From NCBI GenBank assembly GCA_035048495.1, contig JASUTR010000049.1, positions 1 to 64,000 on the forward strand: a stretch of 64,000 nt of DNA. The letters are read 5' to 3'. This DNA comes from Euptelea pleiosperma (lineage: Eukaryota > Streptophyta > Magnoliopsida > Ranunculales > Eupteleaceae). Below are positions 42,001-53,363 of the stretch, piece by piece. Positions within the stretch are counted from its first letter, which is position 1. Every line of letters begins with the position of its first letter. The notes under the pieces are model-generated. The model did not search any database and was not told the DNA's origin. It was given only the letters and a program-made list of their open reading frames with translations. Made by a program: the position numbers and the translations under genes.

Positions 42001-44376
42001 AATTCGAGTCTAATTACGAGGTCCGGTTGCGAAAAAGTCACAAGTTATAGGCTTCGGAATGTAGCACACAAACTGAGTCCAATATGAGACGTTGACGCAC
42101 GGATAGAGCTAACTTGTTTCGACTGTCCCGAATCTTGTTCCAACACTTCAAATGTGCTGTAACAATAGTAATAGAAGAATTCGAGTTTATTTACGAAGTC
42201 CGGTTGCGAAAAAGTCACAAGTTATAGGCTTCAGAATGTAACACACAAACTGAGTCCAATTTGAGACGTTGACGCACGGATGGAGCTAACTTGTTTCGAC
42301 TGTCCCGAATCTTATTCCAACCCTTCAAATGTGTTGAAACAATAGTAATGAAAGAATTTGAGTCTAATTACGAGGTTCGGTTGCGAAAAAGTCACAAGTT
42401 ATAGGCTTCGGAATGTAACAGACAAACTGAGTCCAATTTGAGACGTTGATGCACGGATGGAGCTAACTTGTTTCGCCTATCGCGAATCTTGTTCCAATAC
42501 TTCAAATGTGTTGAAACAATAATAATGGAAGAGTTTGAGTCCAATTACGAGGTCCGATTGCGAAAAAGTCACCAGTTATAGGCTTCGGAATGTAACACAC
42601 AAACTGAGTCCAATTTGAGACGTTGACGCACGGATGGAGCTAACTTGTTTTGACTGCTACGAATCTTGTTTCAACACTTCAAATGTGTTGCAACAATAGT
42701 AATGGAAGAGTTTGAGTCCAATTACGAGGTCCGGTTGCGAAAAAGTCACAAGTTATAGGCTTCGGAATGTAACACACAAACTGAATCCAATTTGAGACGT
42801 TGACGCACGGATCGAGCTAACTTGTTTCGCCTATCCCGAATCTTGTTCCAATACTTCAAATGTGTTGAAACAATAATAATGGAAGAGTTTGAGTTCAATT
42901 ACGAGGTCCGATTGCGAAAAAGTCACAAGTTATAGGCTTCGGAATGTAACACACAAACTGACTCCAATTTGAGACGTTGACGCACGGATGGAGCTAACTT
43001 GTTTCTCCTATCCCGCATCTTGTTCCAATACTTCAAATGTGTTGAAACAATAATAATGTAAGAGTTTGAGTCCAATTACGAGGTCCGATTGCGAAAAAGT
43101 CACAAGTTATAGGCTTCGGAATGTAACACACAAACTGAGTCCAATTTGAGACGTTGACACACGGATGGAGCTAACTTGTTTTGACTGTCACGAATCTTGT
43201 TTCAACACTTCAAATGTGTTGCAACAATAGTAATAGAAGAGTTTGAGTCCAATTACGAGGTCCGGTTTCGAAAAAGTCACAAGTTATAGGCTTCGGAATA
43301 TAACACACAAACTGAGTCCAATTTGAGACGTTGACACACGGATGGAGCTAACTTGTTTTGACTGTCACGAATCTTGTTTCAACACTTCAAATGTGTTGCA
43401 ACAATAGTAATGGAAGAGTTTGAGACCAATTACGAGGTCCGGTTGCGGAAAAGTCACAAGTTATAGGCTTCGGAATGTAACACACAAACTGAATCCAATT
43501 TGAGACGTTGACGCACGGATGGAGCTAACTTGTTTCGCCTATCCCGAATCTTGTTCCAATACTTCTAATGTGTTGAAACAATAATAATGGAAGAGTTTGA
43601 GTTCAATTACGAGGTCCGATTGCGAAAAAGTCACAAGTTATAGGCTTCGGAATGTAACACACAAACTGAGTCCAATTTGAGACGTTGATGCACGGATGGA
43701 GCTAACTTGTTTCGACAGTCATAAATCATGTTCAAAGACTTCAAATTTGTTGAAACAACTGTAATGGAAGAATTCGAGTTTAATTACGAGGTCCGGTTGC
43801 GAAAAAGTCACAAGTTATAGGCTTCAGAATGTAACACACAAACTGAGTCCAATTTGAGACGTTGCCGCACGGATGGAGCTAACTTGTTTCGACTGTCCCG
43901 AATCTTATTCCAACACTTCAAATGTGTTGAAACAATAGTAATGGAAGAATTTGAGTCTAATTACGAGGTTCGGTTGCGAAAAAGTCACAAGTTATAGGCT
44001 TTGGAATGTAACAGACAAACTGAGTCCAATTTGAGACGTTGACGCACGGATGGAGCTAACTTTTTTCGCCTATCGCGAATCTTGTTCCAATACTTCAAAT
44101 GTGTTGAAACAATAATAATGGAAGAGTTTGAGTCCAATTATGAGGTCCGATTGCGAAAAAGTCACCAGTTATAGGCTTCGGAATGTAACACACAAACTGA
44201 GTCCAATTTGAGACGTTGACGCACGGATGGAGCTAACTTGTTTTGACTGCTACGAATCTTGTTTCAACACTTCAAATGTGTTGCAACAATAGTAATGGAA
44301 GAGTTTGAGTCCAATTACGAGGTCCGGTTGCGAAAAATTCACAAGTTATAGGCTTCGGAATGTAACACACAAACTG

Positions 44377-46323
44377 AATCCAATTTGAGACGTTGACGCA
44401 CGGATCGAGCTAACTTGTTTCGCCTATCCCGAATCTTGTTCCAATACTTCAAATGTGTTGAAACAATAATAATGGAAGAGTTTGAGTTCAATTACGAGGT
44501 CCGATTGCGAAAAAGTCACAAGTTATAGGCTTCGGAATGTAACACACAAACTGAGTCCAATTTGAGACGTTGACGCACGGATGGAGCTAACTTGTTTCTC
44601 CTATCCCGCATCTTGTTCCAATACTTCAAATGTGTTGAAACAATAATAATGTAAGAGTTTGAGTCCAATTACGAGGTCCGATTGCGAAAAAGTCACAAGT
44701 TATAGGCTTCGGAATGTAACACACAAACTGAGTCCAATTTGAGACGTTGACACACGGATGGAGCTAACTTGTTTTGACTGTCACGAATCTTGTTTCAACA
44801 CTTCAAATGTGTTGCAACAATAGTAATGGAAGAGTTTGAGTCCAATTACGAGGTCCGGTTGCGAAAAAGTCACAAGTTATAGGCTTCGGAATGTAACACA
44901 CAAACTGAGTCCAATTTGAGACGTTGACGCACGGATGGAGCTAACTTGTTTTGACTGCTACGAATCTTGTTTCAACACTTCAAATGTGTTGCAACAATAG
45001 TAATGGAAGAGTTTGAGTCCAATTACGAGGTCCGGTTGCGAAAAAGTCACAAGTTATAGGCTTCGGAATGTAACACACAAACTGAATCCAATTTGAGACG
45101 TTGACGCACGGATGGAGCTAACTTGTTTCGCCTATCCCGAATCTTGTTCCAATACTTCAAATGTGTTGAAACAATAATAATGGAAGAGTTTGAGTTCAAT
45201 TACGAGGTCCGATTGCGAAAAAGTCACAAGTTATAGGCTTCGGAATGTAACACACAAACTGAGTCCAATTTGAGACGTTGACGCACGGATGGAGCTAACT
45301 TGTTTCTCCTATCCCGCATCTTGTTCCAATACTTCAAATGTGTTGAAACAATAATAATGTAAGAGTTTGAGTCCAATTACGAGGTCCGATTGCGAAAAAG
45401 TCACAAGTTATAGGCTTCGGAATGTAACACACAAACTGAGTCCAATTTGAGACGTTGACACACGGATGGAGCTAACTTGTTTTGACTGTCACGAATCTTG
45501 TTTCAACACTTCAAATGTGTTGCAACAATAGTAATGGAAGAGTTTGAGTCCAATTACGAGGTCCGGTTGCGAAAAAGTCACAAGTTATAGGCTTCGGAAT
45601 GTAACACACAAACTGAGTCCAATTTGAGACGTTGACGCACGGATGGAGCTAACTTGTTTTGACTGCTACGAATCTTGTTTCAACACTTCAAATGTGTTGC
45701 AACAATAGTAATGGAAGAGTTTGAGTCCAATTACGAGGTCCGGTTGCGAAAAAGTCACAAGTTATAGGCTTCGGAATGTAACACACAAACTGAATCCAAT
45801 TTGAGACGTTGACGCACGGATGGAGCTAACTTGTTTCGCCTATCCCGAATCTTGTTCCAATACTTCAAATGTGTTGAAACAATAATAATGGAAGAGTTTG
45901 AGTTCAATTACGAGGTCCGATTGCGAAAAAGTCACAAGTTATAGGCTTCGGAATGTAACACACAAACTGAGTCCAATTTGAGACGTTGACGCACGGATGG
46001 AGCTAACTTGTTTCTCCTATCCCGCATCTTGTTCCAATACTTCAAATGTGTTGAAACAATAATAATGTAAGAGTTTGAGTCCAATTACGAGGTCCGATTG
46101 CGAAAAAGTCACAAGTTATAGGCTTCGGAATGTAACACACAAACTGAGTCCAATTTGAGACGTTGACACACGGATGGAGCTAACTTGTTTTGACTGTCAC
46201 GAATCTTGTTTCAACACTTCAAATGTGTTGCAACAATAGTAATGGAAGAGTTTGAGTCCAATTACGAGGTCCGGTTGCGAAAAAGTCACAAGTTATAGGC
46301 TTCGGAATGTAACACACAAACTG
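44377..46323. repeat. Higher-order repeat: 4-mer G-K-I-F, 2.75 copies
   Basis: G monomers start at 44377, 45085 and 45793 (708 bp, 4 x 177). Each is followed by K (CCCGCATC, AATGTAAGAG), I (GACACACGG, TGTCACG) and F (TGCTACG). The third unit stops after I, and the next G begins at 46324. The K core falls at 44597, 45305 and 46013. The copies are nearly identical by eye, so this is a recent local expansion. Confidence 0.83.
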
Positions 46324-48644
46324 AATCCAATTTGAGACGTTGACGCACGGATGGAGCTAACTTGTTTCGCCTATCCCGAATCTTGTTCCAATACTTCAAA
46401 TGTGGTGAAACAATAATAATGGAAGAGTTTGAGTTGAATTACGAGGTCCGATTGCGAAAAAGTCACAAGTTATAGGCTTCGGAATGTAACACACAAACTG
46501 AGTCCAATTTGAGACGTTGAAGCACGGATGGAGCTAACTTGTTTCGACAGTCATAAATCTTGTTCAAACACTTCAAATTTGTTGAAACAATTGTAATGGA
46601 AGAATTCGAGTCTAATTACGAGGTCCGGTTGCGAAAAAGTCACAAGTTATAGGCTTCGGAATGTAACACACAAACTGAGTCCAATTTGAGATGTTGACGC
46701 ACGGAAGGAGCTAACTTGTTTTGACAGTCATAAATCTTGTTCCAACACTTCAAATTTGTTGAAACAATTGTAATGGAAGAATTCGAGTCTAATTACGAGT
46801 TCCGGTTGCGAAAAAGTCACAAGTTATAGGCTTCGGAATGTAGCACACAAACTGAGTCCAATATGAGACGTTGACGCACGGATGGAGCTAACTTGTTTCG
46901 ACTGTCCCGAATCTTGTTCCAACACTTCAAATGTGCTGTAACAATAGTAATAGAAGAATTCGAGTTTAATTACGAGGTCCGGTTGCGAAAAAGTCACAAG
47001 TTATAGGCTTCAGAATGTAACACACAAACTGAGTCCAATTTGAGACGTTGACGCACGGATGGAGCTAACTTGTTTCGACTGTCCCGAATCTTATTCCAAC
47101 ACTTCAAATGTGTTGAAACAATAGTAATGGAAGAATTTGAGTCTAATTACGAGGTTCGGTTGCGAAAAAGTCACAAGTTATAGGCTTTGGAATGTAACAG
47201 ACAAACTGAGTCCAATTTGAGACGTTGACGCACGGATGGAGCTAACTTTTTTCGCCTATCGCGAATCTTGTTCCAATACTTTAAATGTGTTGAAACAATA
47301 ATAATGGAAGAGTTTGAGTCCAATTACGAGGTCCGATTGCGAAAAAGTCACCAGTTATAGGCTTCGGAATGTAACACACAAACTGAGTCCAATTTGAGAC
47401 GTTGACGCACGGATGGAGCTAACTTGTTTTGACTGCTACGAATCTTGTTTCAACACTTCAAATGTGTTGCAACAATAGTAATGGAAGAGTTTGAGTCCAA
47501 TTACGAGGTCCGGTTGCGAAAAAGTCACAAGTTATAGGCTTCGGAATGTAACACACAAACTGAATCCAATTTGAGACGTTGACGCACGGATGGAGCTAAC
47601 TTGTTTCGCCTATCCCGAATCTTGTTCCAATACTTCAAATGTGTTGAAACAATAATAATGGAAGAGTTTGAGTCCAATTACGAGGTCCGATTGCGAAAAA
47701 GTCACCAGTTATAGGCTTCGGAATGTAACACACAAACTGAGTCCAATTTGAGACGTTGACGCACGGATGGAGCTAACTTGTTTTGACTGCTACGAATCTT
47801 GTTTCAACACTTCAAATGTGTTGCAACAATAGTAATGGAAGAGTTTGAGTCCAATTACGAGGTCCGGTTGCGAAAAAGTCACAAGTTATAGGCTTCGGAA
47901 TGTAACACACAAACTGAATCCAATTTGAGACGTTGACGCACGGATGGAGCTAACTTGTTTCGCCTATCCCGAATCTTGTTCCAATACTTCAAATGTGTTG
48001 AAACAATAATAATGGAAGAGTTTGAGTCCAATTACGAGGTCCGATTGCGAAAAAGTCACCAGTTATAGGCTTCGGAATGTAACACACAAACTAAGTCCAA
48101 TTTGAGACGTTGACGCACGGATGGAGCTAACTTGTTTTGACTGCTAGGAATCTTGTTTCAACACTTCAAATGTGTTGCAACAATAGTAATGGAAGAGTTT
48201 GAGTCCAATTACGAGGTCCGGTTGCGAAAAAGTCACAAGTTATAGGCTTCGGAATGTAACACACAAACTGAATCTAATTTGAGACGTTGACGCACGGATG
48301 GAGCTAACTTGTTTCGCCTATCCCGAATCTTGTTCCAATACTTCTAATGTGTTGAAACAATAATAATGGAAGAGTTTGAGTTCAATTACGAGGTCCGATT
48401 GCGAAAAAGTCACAAGTTATAGGCTTCGGAATGTAACACACAAACTGAGTCCAATTTGAGACGTTGACGCACGGATGGAGCTAACTTGTTTCTCCTATCC
48501 CGCATCTTGTTCCAATACTTCAAATGTGTTGAAACAATAATAATGTAAGAGTTTGAGTCCAATTACGAGGTCCGATTGCGAAAAAGTCACAAGTTATAGG
48601 CTTCGGAATGTAAAACACAAACTGAGTCCAATTTGAGACGTTGA

Positions 48645-48649
48645 CACAC
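48645..48649. other. Left target-site duplication of Athila (CACAC)
   Basis: Five satellite bases ending GTTGACACAC immediately before the LTR terminus TGAAAGTAGG. Identical to the right copy. Confidence 0.93.
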
Positions 48650-48981
48650 TGAAAGTAGGATTTTTCCGCGTCGTTGGTAACGGAAACCCTAATCTCAACA
48701 CATTTTTGTAATTATCCGATTCTTTTTCACTCAAATCCTGCAAAAATCACAGGCTTGTACAGTGGCTCGTGTCGGATGTCGATCCGCACTCGGGGTTAGT
48801 TAGCGCGACTCATGAACATGCAATGACGGATTTTTATCAAGAAAACATGGAGAGGTGAGAATGATGATCGATTTAAAATAATTATTGGCTACTTTTAGAG
48901 AGAGAAATTTCCCACAAGTAATTAAGACGAGAATAAATTGAGAATAAGACTGAAAACACAATACTGCAAAATCAATTAAAC

Positions 48982-48987
48982 TTTATT
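48982..48987 (-). terminator. AATAAA poly(A) signal in the Athila 3' LTR
   Basis: The minus strand reads GAATAAAG about 195 nt downstream of the TATA-like box copy at 49181-49188. This fits an R region of roughly 200 nt ending shortly after. The equivalent in the 5' LTR is 61210-61215. The cleavage site was not determined. Confidence 0.5.
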
Positions 48988-49076
48988 CAATCATAGTGCT
49001 TACAAACTATCTTTGTAGAAATTACTAAAAACTTGACTATAAAGCATTAAAATTCTAGAGAGATTTAGAGATAGAA

Positions 49077-49240
49077 ATAAGAACTAGAGAGAGAAAGTGA
49101 GATAGAGAGAAGAATAGCTAGAGAGAGAAACTAGGGAGAGAACATAAAGAAAGGAGTTTTAGATAGAGAGAAGGAGAAACCTATATAGAAAGAAAAAGAT
49201 TGGGGGTTAGAGAGAGAAAAACTATACCTTGAATTTACCC
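49077..49240. repeat. GA-rich low-complexity stretch in the Athila LTR
   Basis: Repeated AGAGAGA, GATAGAGAGA and AGAGAGAAA on the plus strand (CT-rich on the sense strand). Identical at 61305-61468 in the other LTR. It lies around the presumed transcription start and could serve as a pyrimidine-rich initiator region. Confidence 0.7.
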
Positions 49241-50679
49241 AGATTTAGCCAATGGTTAGATCGGCCAAGAGAACATGAAAAGATGAGATCCGATGCATGG
49301 TGGCTGTTGTGCATGGTGAACGGGTCGATAGGATCTGCCCAATGTGAGAAGATCAAGCTTGCTTGGACAGATCGGCCAAAGGAGTTGATTCAGCCATGTC
49401 GAGATCCCGACATGGTTCATAAAGCCCTATCCGGAGGAATGAATGGTGGTGGCCCAATGAGGCGGTGAGGTGGAGCAAAAGAGGGAAGGGTTGCTGGTGC
49501 AAAACGGTCGAAGGCGCTGCACCCTTCTTTGCTCACCACGAGGTGATCAATCCGTGAGGACAGGGAAGGTGCGACAGTTGGCAAGTGGTGATGACGATGG
49601 AGGTGGAGGGTGGACCAATCTAAGGAGAGGAGCCTCACAACTTCTTCATCCCTTCTTTCTTTTTCTTATTTTCTTTTTTTGTTTTTTTTTTCTTTGCTGC
49701 CCTTTTTTTTCTATGAAGGATCCTAATGGTTTGGCCGTTTGTGGCTGGTGTAGCAGTAAGGAGAGATGGATGGTGTCGATGGTGAAGGACGGCTGAAGGT
49801 GGCTCGCCGGACTGGTGTTGCAAGTGCTACCTTGCGAGTTGCAGGCGGTGCTTGGGGCTGATCTATGGTGAAGAACCAGTATGTGGGGCGGTGAAGTGGA
49901 CTGGGAAGGAGCAGCGGCAAGGTGGAATGATGGAGGACGTGCAGGGGAGATGGAGGCGCTTGGCGGGGTGGAGCAGACTTGCAAGTCGTAGTGGTGGCTG
50001 TTATGGTGGCAACGGCCACCTCCTTCCTTCTTCTACTCCTTCTTCTCTTTCTTTTTCTGTTTTTCTCTTCCGAAAAGATGAAGAGAATGGCGGCTTGGGA
50101 GTGAGAATGGAGAAGAAGAACTGCTGGAGTGTTGGGTGAGGAAGAAGGAGAAAACGTGATGGGATTAGGGTGTAACAGCTGGGGTTTTTTTTTGAAGCAA
50201 TCCGGAGAGAGCCTGACCGTGAAGGTCTTTTTTTCTTTTATATTGGAGATATCTTCCTTTTAGAGAATATTCTCCAACCAATTAGAAGGGTGATGACGGT
50301 GGAGAATGTTGGCTGGATCACCAAACACTGTCCAGCCCTCATTGTAATCTAGCCGTTCATCTCATACTTGCCCACAACCTATCCTCTTTCCAAAATACAA
50401 TTCCATGCTACCCACATGTGCTTACCATTTTTGAAATTTTCCGAAAACATACTAGTTTCTAAAAAGAACTATCTTTCCAAATTTTTATTCAAGCTTTGAA
50501 AAATCGCCCACTAATTTTCACTTTTAAAATCTTTCCTTTTGTAAAAATATATTTTCTTTCCAATTATATAAAACAATTATTCCATTTTCGTAAGACCAAA
50601 GTTTTGTCGGGCTAAACGTTTTGGCCTACGATCTTGGTGGCCCACAGGATGGATGAGGGATCGGAAGGTAAGGATGTTA

Positions 50680-50815
50680 GATCGGATGGTGAAGATTATG
50701 ATCGGAGGAATGATCGAATGATTTGATCATTTGATGGATGATCCAATGAGGGGTGAATGATCTGGTGATCCGATGGCCGATTTGATGATCTAGGAGAGGA
50801 TGGAGGATCGTTTTG
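50680..50815. repeat. Short GATGATC-type degenerate repeats in the Athila LTR
   Basis: Many close copies of GATGATC, GATCGG, GAATGATC and TTTGATGATC are spaced irregularly. The same stretch is at 62908-63043 in the other LTR. One of the two LTR differences (50715 vs 62943) falls here. No function is evident. Confidence 0.5.
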
Positions 50816-50942
50816 CTTAGATGAGGATGTAGGTGGTGAGCAGTTGGATCTTGGAGAGTTAGAGAACGAAGGGTGACGGTTGGATGTGGGACTCAGGGTT
50901 TGGAGAGAGGAGAGAGACAATATTACAAAATAAAGAGAAAAT

Positions 50943-51015
50943 GCTAGCAGAGGGTCTCGAACCCTGATCTTTGACTTGGTCTTCTGCATGCTTTACCGAC
51001 TGAGCAAGCACTCGC
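50943..51015 (-). other. tRNA-like sequence in the Athila 3' LTR
   Basis: The 73-nt minus-strand segment starts GCGAGTGCTTGCTCAGTCGG and ends CCCTCTGCTAGC. It has a 7-position acceptor-like pairing (GCGAGTG/TGCTAGC, one mismatch, two G-T), a D-arm (TGCT/AGCA) with loop CAGTCGGTAA, and a T-arm with loop TTCGAGA. TTGCTCAGTCGG fits a Pol III A box with one mismatch, and GGTTCGAGACC fits the B box. The anticodon arm does not pair, so it is not a working tRNA gene. It resembles a SINE head or tRNA-derived insertion. Confidence 0.65.
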
Positions 51016-51462
51016 CTTGTGTTGGTTTATAAGCTTTAATCTCCTTAGTTTCTTCTTTGAGGGCTTATCTCTCCTTCTCTCTTGGTCATCCCTTGATTCT
51101 GTCGACTCTCCGGTTCTTCTTCTCTCTTTGGCCTACATCTTCTTGTCCAAGTCCACTGGCTCTTTATGCTTTGATTAAAGGCATTGTAGGTTGATTGTGG
51201 GCCCACAATCCTAAAATTCTCCAATCGGGTTTCCTGCGATAAAAGAAGCACGTAATGAGACTTAATCAGAACGGCTTTATATCTAGCCTTCCGAAAATGT
51301 GTTTAATGCATGCAAATATACCATTTCGTCCAGAAAAGTGTGTTCTACGCAACAGAAGAGACTCTTACGTAGAAAAGTAGGTAAATAGAGTATTTTACGT
51401 AGGAGAATGCAATAATGCTAAAAGGATAATTGCTTAAAATAAGCACTTTTGAGCGAATATCA

Positions 51463-51475
51463 CAACCCCCAACCA
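51463..51475 (-). other. Polypurine tract next to the 3' LTR
   Basis: On the minus strand TGGTTGGGGGTTG abuts the LTR start TGATATTCGC. This is the position of the plus-strand primer. The tract is short and interrupted by T residues. The core TTGGTTGGGGG or close variants recurs twice further upstream, at 53072 and 53352. Confidence 0.7.
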
Positions 51476-52990
51476 GCATATTGCCAATCCTTGGCAATTA
51501 GTGCGAAATAAATGAGCTTAAAAGGGCTCTGCACATGCTGCACACTTTTTCATATTAGCTCAGGGATAACCCCGTTCGTCAAATTATTGAATGGATGCAA
51601 AAACAGTTATATGCTAGCGAAGAGTTGGAAAGTTTTGGCAATACTACAGACTGATAATCATGACCCAGAATAGTCAGACTCTGCGTGTGTGTGTGCTCAA
51701 CATTCTCATCATCCGACAGTAAAGATTTCCAGATCACCTCTAAGTTTTTATGCCTCGACCTCAAATCTCACATGTTTAGCACTCAGAATAGAATCACACA
51801 AGAAGGGTTTTCTTCTTTTCTCTCAATTTATATGTGAGGAGATGTATTTAATATAAAGAGGCAAAAGATCTCACATATGTTTTATTTGAAGGAAGGACAT
51901 CTTTAACAGAAAAAGATCTCATGATTGGAATACCACTTCACTCGGGAACGTCAGATCAAACTCTATAGCTTCTCTTTCTCCAATCTCCACATTTTATGAT
52001 CGTACTATCCTAGAATCAAGTAGGACTTTCCTGGGTTGTAATGAGGCTTAGGTCAGGTGTAGAGAGATAAAGGAATACAGGATTTCAAAGATCTTGAGAG
52101 GATATTGCCATTTTCTTGAATTTTTCCTGCGACGTAACACCATTATCTGGTTCTTTTTCCTTTTTTTTCGTATTTTTCTCTTTTTCTTGATATTTCTGAG
52201 ACTGCTCAATTTCTTTTCAGCTCTTCTTCATACTTTCTTTTCATATTTTGTTTTCAGCTTGAACCACTTTCTTTTCCTTTTGATTCTTCTTCTTTTCTTT
52301 TCACGGTACACCCACATCAGTTATTCTTTTGTCCATCTCAAAATAAGGGTAGCCAGTCATGTTTCGTAGCTGGACTGGATTTTAGGTTGATGGGTTTGCA
52401 AATAAAAGGCTTTTATAGAACGGCTCAAGGGGTTTCTAGTGAAGTATAATTCAGGTGAGTAAAAAGGCTGAATGGTTCAGAAAAAAATGGCCTAAATCAT
52501 TTTCTAGGGTTTGCACTATCATGTATACTGTCTTGACTGGATATAGAGAAGGTTCTGTCGTAGTAATCCAATGTTGATGTCGTTCCGAGTTCCATGATCG
52601 AAGCAAAAGATAATGAGATCTCTCAACGAATATTGCGGGCATGAAGAATAGTGAGTCATCTTGTGACTCAGGATTATTGTATAACTCTCCGAAATGATTA
52701 AAGGTTCGAAAGCTCGCTGGGTTAGGTCTCCACAATTATTCTCACAGGATCTCTAGAGTTTCAAAACTTAGGATGACTCTGATGTTGATAGTGTACAATT
52801 GTGCCGAATATGAGTTTTTCTGAGTTTTCAAACCTGCTGTAGTCACGCTTGACTTGACTCAAAGCTAACAAAAATTGACATCCTCAATACTGACTTAACG
52901 GAGGTTTTCAGCTAATCAAAGTCAGGGTATTTGACACATTTTTGAAATTCTAGAAAACTTTTGGAGAACATCGGAAATCACCCCAAAAAT

Positions 52991-52993
<3 letters not shown>

Positions 52994-53046
<53 letters not shown>
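52994..53046 (-). repeat. 53-nt homopolymer, poly(A) on the element sense strand
   Basis: An uninterrupted run of 53 T on the plus strand. ATGAGTTTT lies on both sides: 52989-52997, where its final T residues merge into the run, and 53053-53061. Only GAAGAC lies between the run and the second copy. On the sense strand this is a direct repeat, a 6-nt body, poly(A), then a direct repeat. The exact run length may be inaccurate because homopolymers are hard to sequence. Confidence 0.8.
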
Positions 53047-53047
<1 letters not shown>

Positions 53048-53071
53048 AAGACATGAGTTTTGGTAAATACC

Positions 53072-53083
53072 CACCCCCAACCA
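53072..53083 (-). other. Internal copy of the polypurine-tract motif, first
   Basis: The minus strand reads TGGTTGGGGGTG, the same 11-nt core TGGTTGGGGGT as the PPT at the 3' LTR. It lies just upstream (sense) of the 53-nt A run, 1.6 kb from the LTR. It could be an internal plus-strand primer or a duplicated 3' end. Function is not shown. Confidence 0.5.
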
Positions 53084-53351
53084 AAATACAGCACCGTCCT
53101 CGGTGCTCATGACCGGGACATAAAATGAGAACAAATCAATGACAAAGATTCAGGAAGGATGTTACCAAGTCGACAGAAACTCGACAGTGTGTGGTACCTG
53201 ATGATCGGAAGAATGAATGTACCTGCATTTCCAGAGATAGAACAGTAGTAACAAATGCATGAGTAGTCTCATGTACTAAAGGAATACCGGAATTGCCTTT
53301 CCGAAAGCGCTAAGTTTTACGTCTTCAGCCAGACATGACGGGGGTGACAGG

Positions 53352-53363
53352 CACCCCCAACCA
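53352..53363 (-). other. Internal copy of the polypurine-tract motif, second
   Basis: The minus strand reads TGGTTGGGGGTG only 30 nt after the gag-pol stop codon. The GGGGGTG part can pair with CACCCCC across a 5-nt loop (53340-53358), giving a 7-bp hairpin. The position directly after pol is where some retroelements keep an extra PPT. Function is inferred. Confidence 0.5.

Larger units (their letters stand above)
17016..48649. repeat. Centromere-type 177-bp satellite array, segment II
   Basis: Continuation of the same satellite in the same orientation. It starts in the middle of the monomer interrupted at 12993: the right part reads CTTCAAATGTGTTGCAAC after the target-site copy, and its subtype markers (GCAACAATAG, CCGGTTG) agree with the left part. 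The insertion therefore caused no rearrangement. About 179 monomers follow, with several higher-order repeat blocks listed separately. Single-base indels are rare, so the period stays close to 177 over 31 kb. The segment ends inside a GACACAC-type monomer at the Athila insertion point. Confidence 0.97.
48650..51462 (-). repeat. Athila 3' LTR (element sense is minus)
   Basis: 2813 bp, the partner of 60878-63690. It lies downstream of gag-pol on the minus strand, next to a polypurine tract at its sense-strand 5' edge (51463 onward). By eye it differs at only two positions, 49727 and 50715, both transitions. It would supply the R-region poly(A) signal to the genomic transcript. GA-rich sequence at 49077-49240 and GATGATC-rich sequence near 50680-50815 are present in both LTRs. 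Confidence 0.95.

Noticed and set aside
48641..48660. Satellite array ending (true edge) at the Athila element
   Set aside because: The same monomer resumes after 63690 with a perfect target duplication, so this is an insertion and not an array boundary.
49229..50139. ORFs of 62-112 codons on both strands of the Athila LTR (and copies at 61457-62367)
   Set aside because: They are low-complexity Pro/Ser/His or Lys/Phe runs from homopolymers and mutually overlapping. Presence in both LTRs reflects LTR identity, not coding constraint.
50943..51015. A functional tRNA gene
   Set aside because: The T and D arms are tRNA-like, but the anticodon arm does not pair and no anticodon can be assigned. 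Kept only as a tRNA-like sequence.
52094..52369. 91-codon very hydrophobic plus-strand ORF that looks like a membrane protein
   Set aside because: The sequence is simply T-rich on this strand (purine-rich on the sense strand), so Phe/Leu codons dominate by composition. It is antisense to the element.
52451..52735. 94-codon minus-strand ORF as an env-like remnant
   Set aside because: It starts at TTG and has no signal peptide or transmembrane segment. I cannot recognise similarity to env-like proteins, so it was not called as a gene.
52922..53134. 70-codon ORF with a long lysine run
   Set aside because: Half of it is translation of the 53-nt A run.
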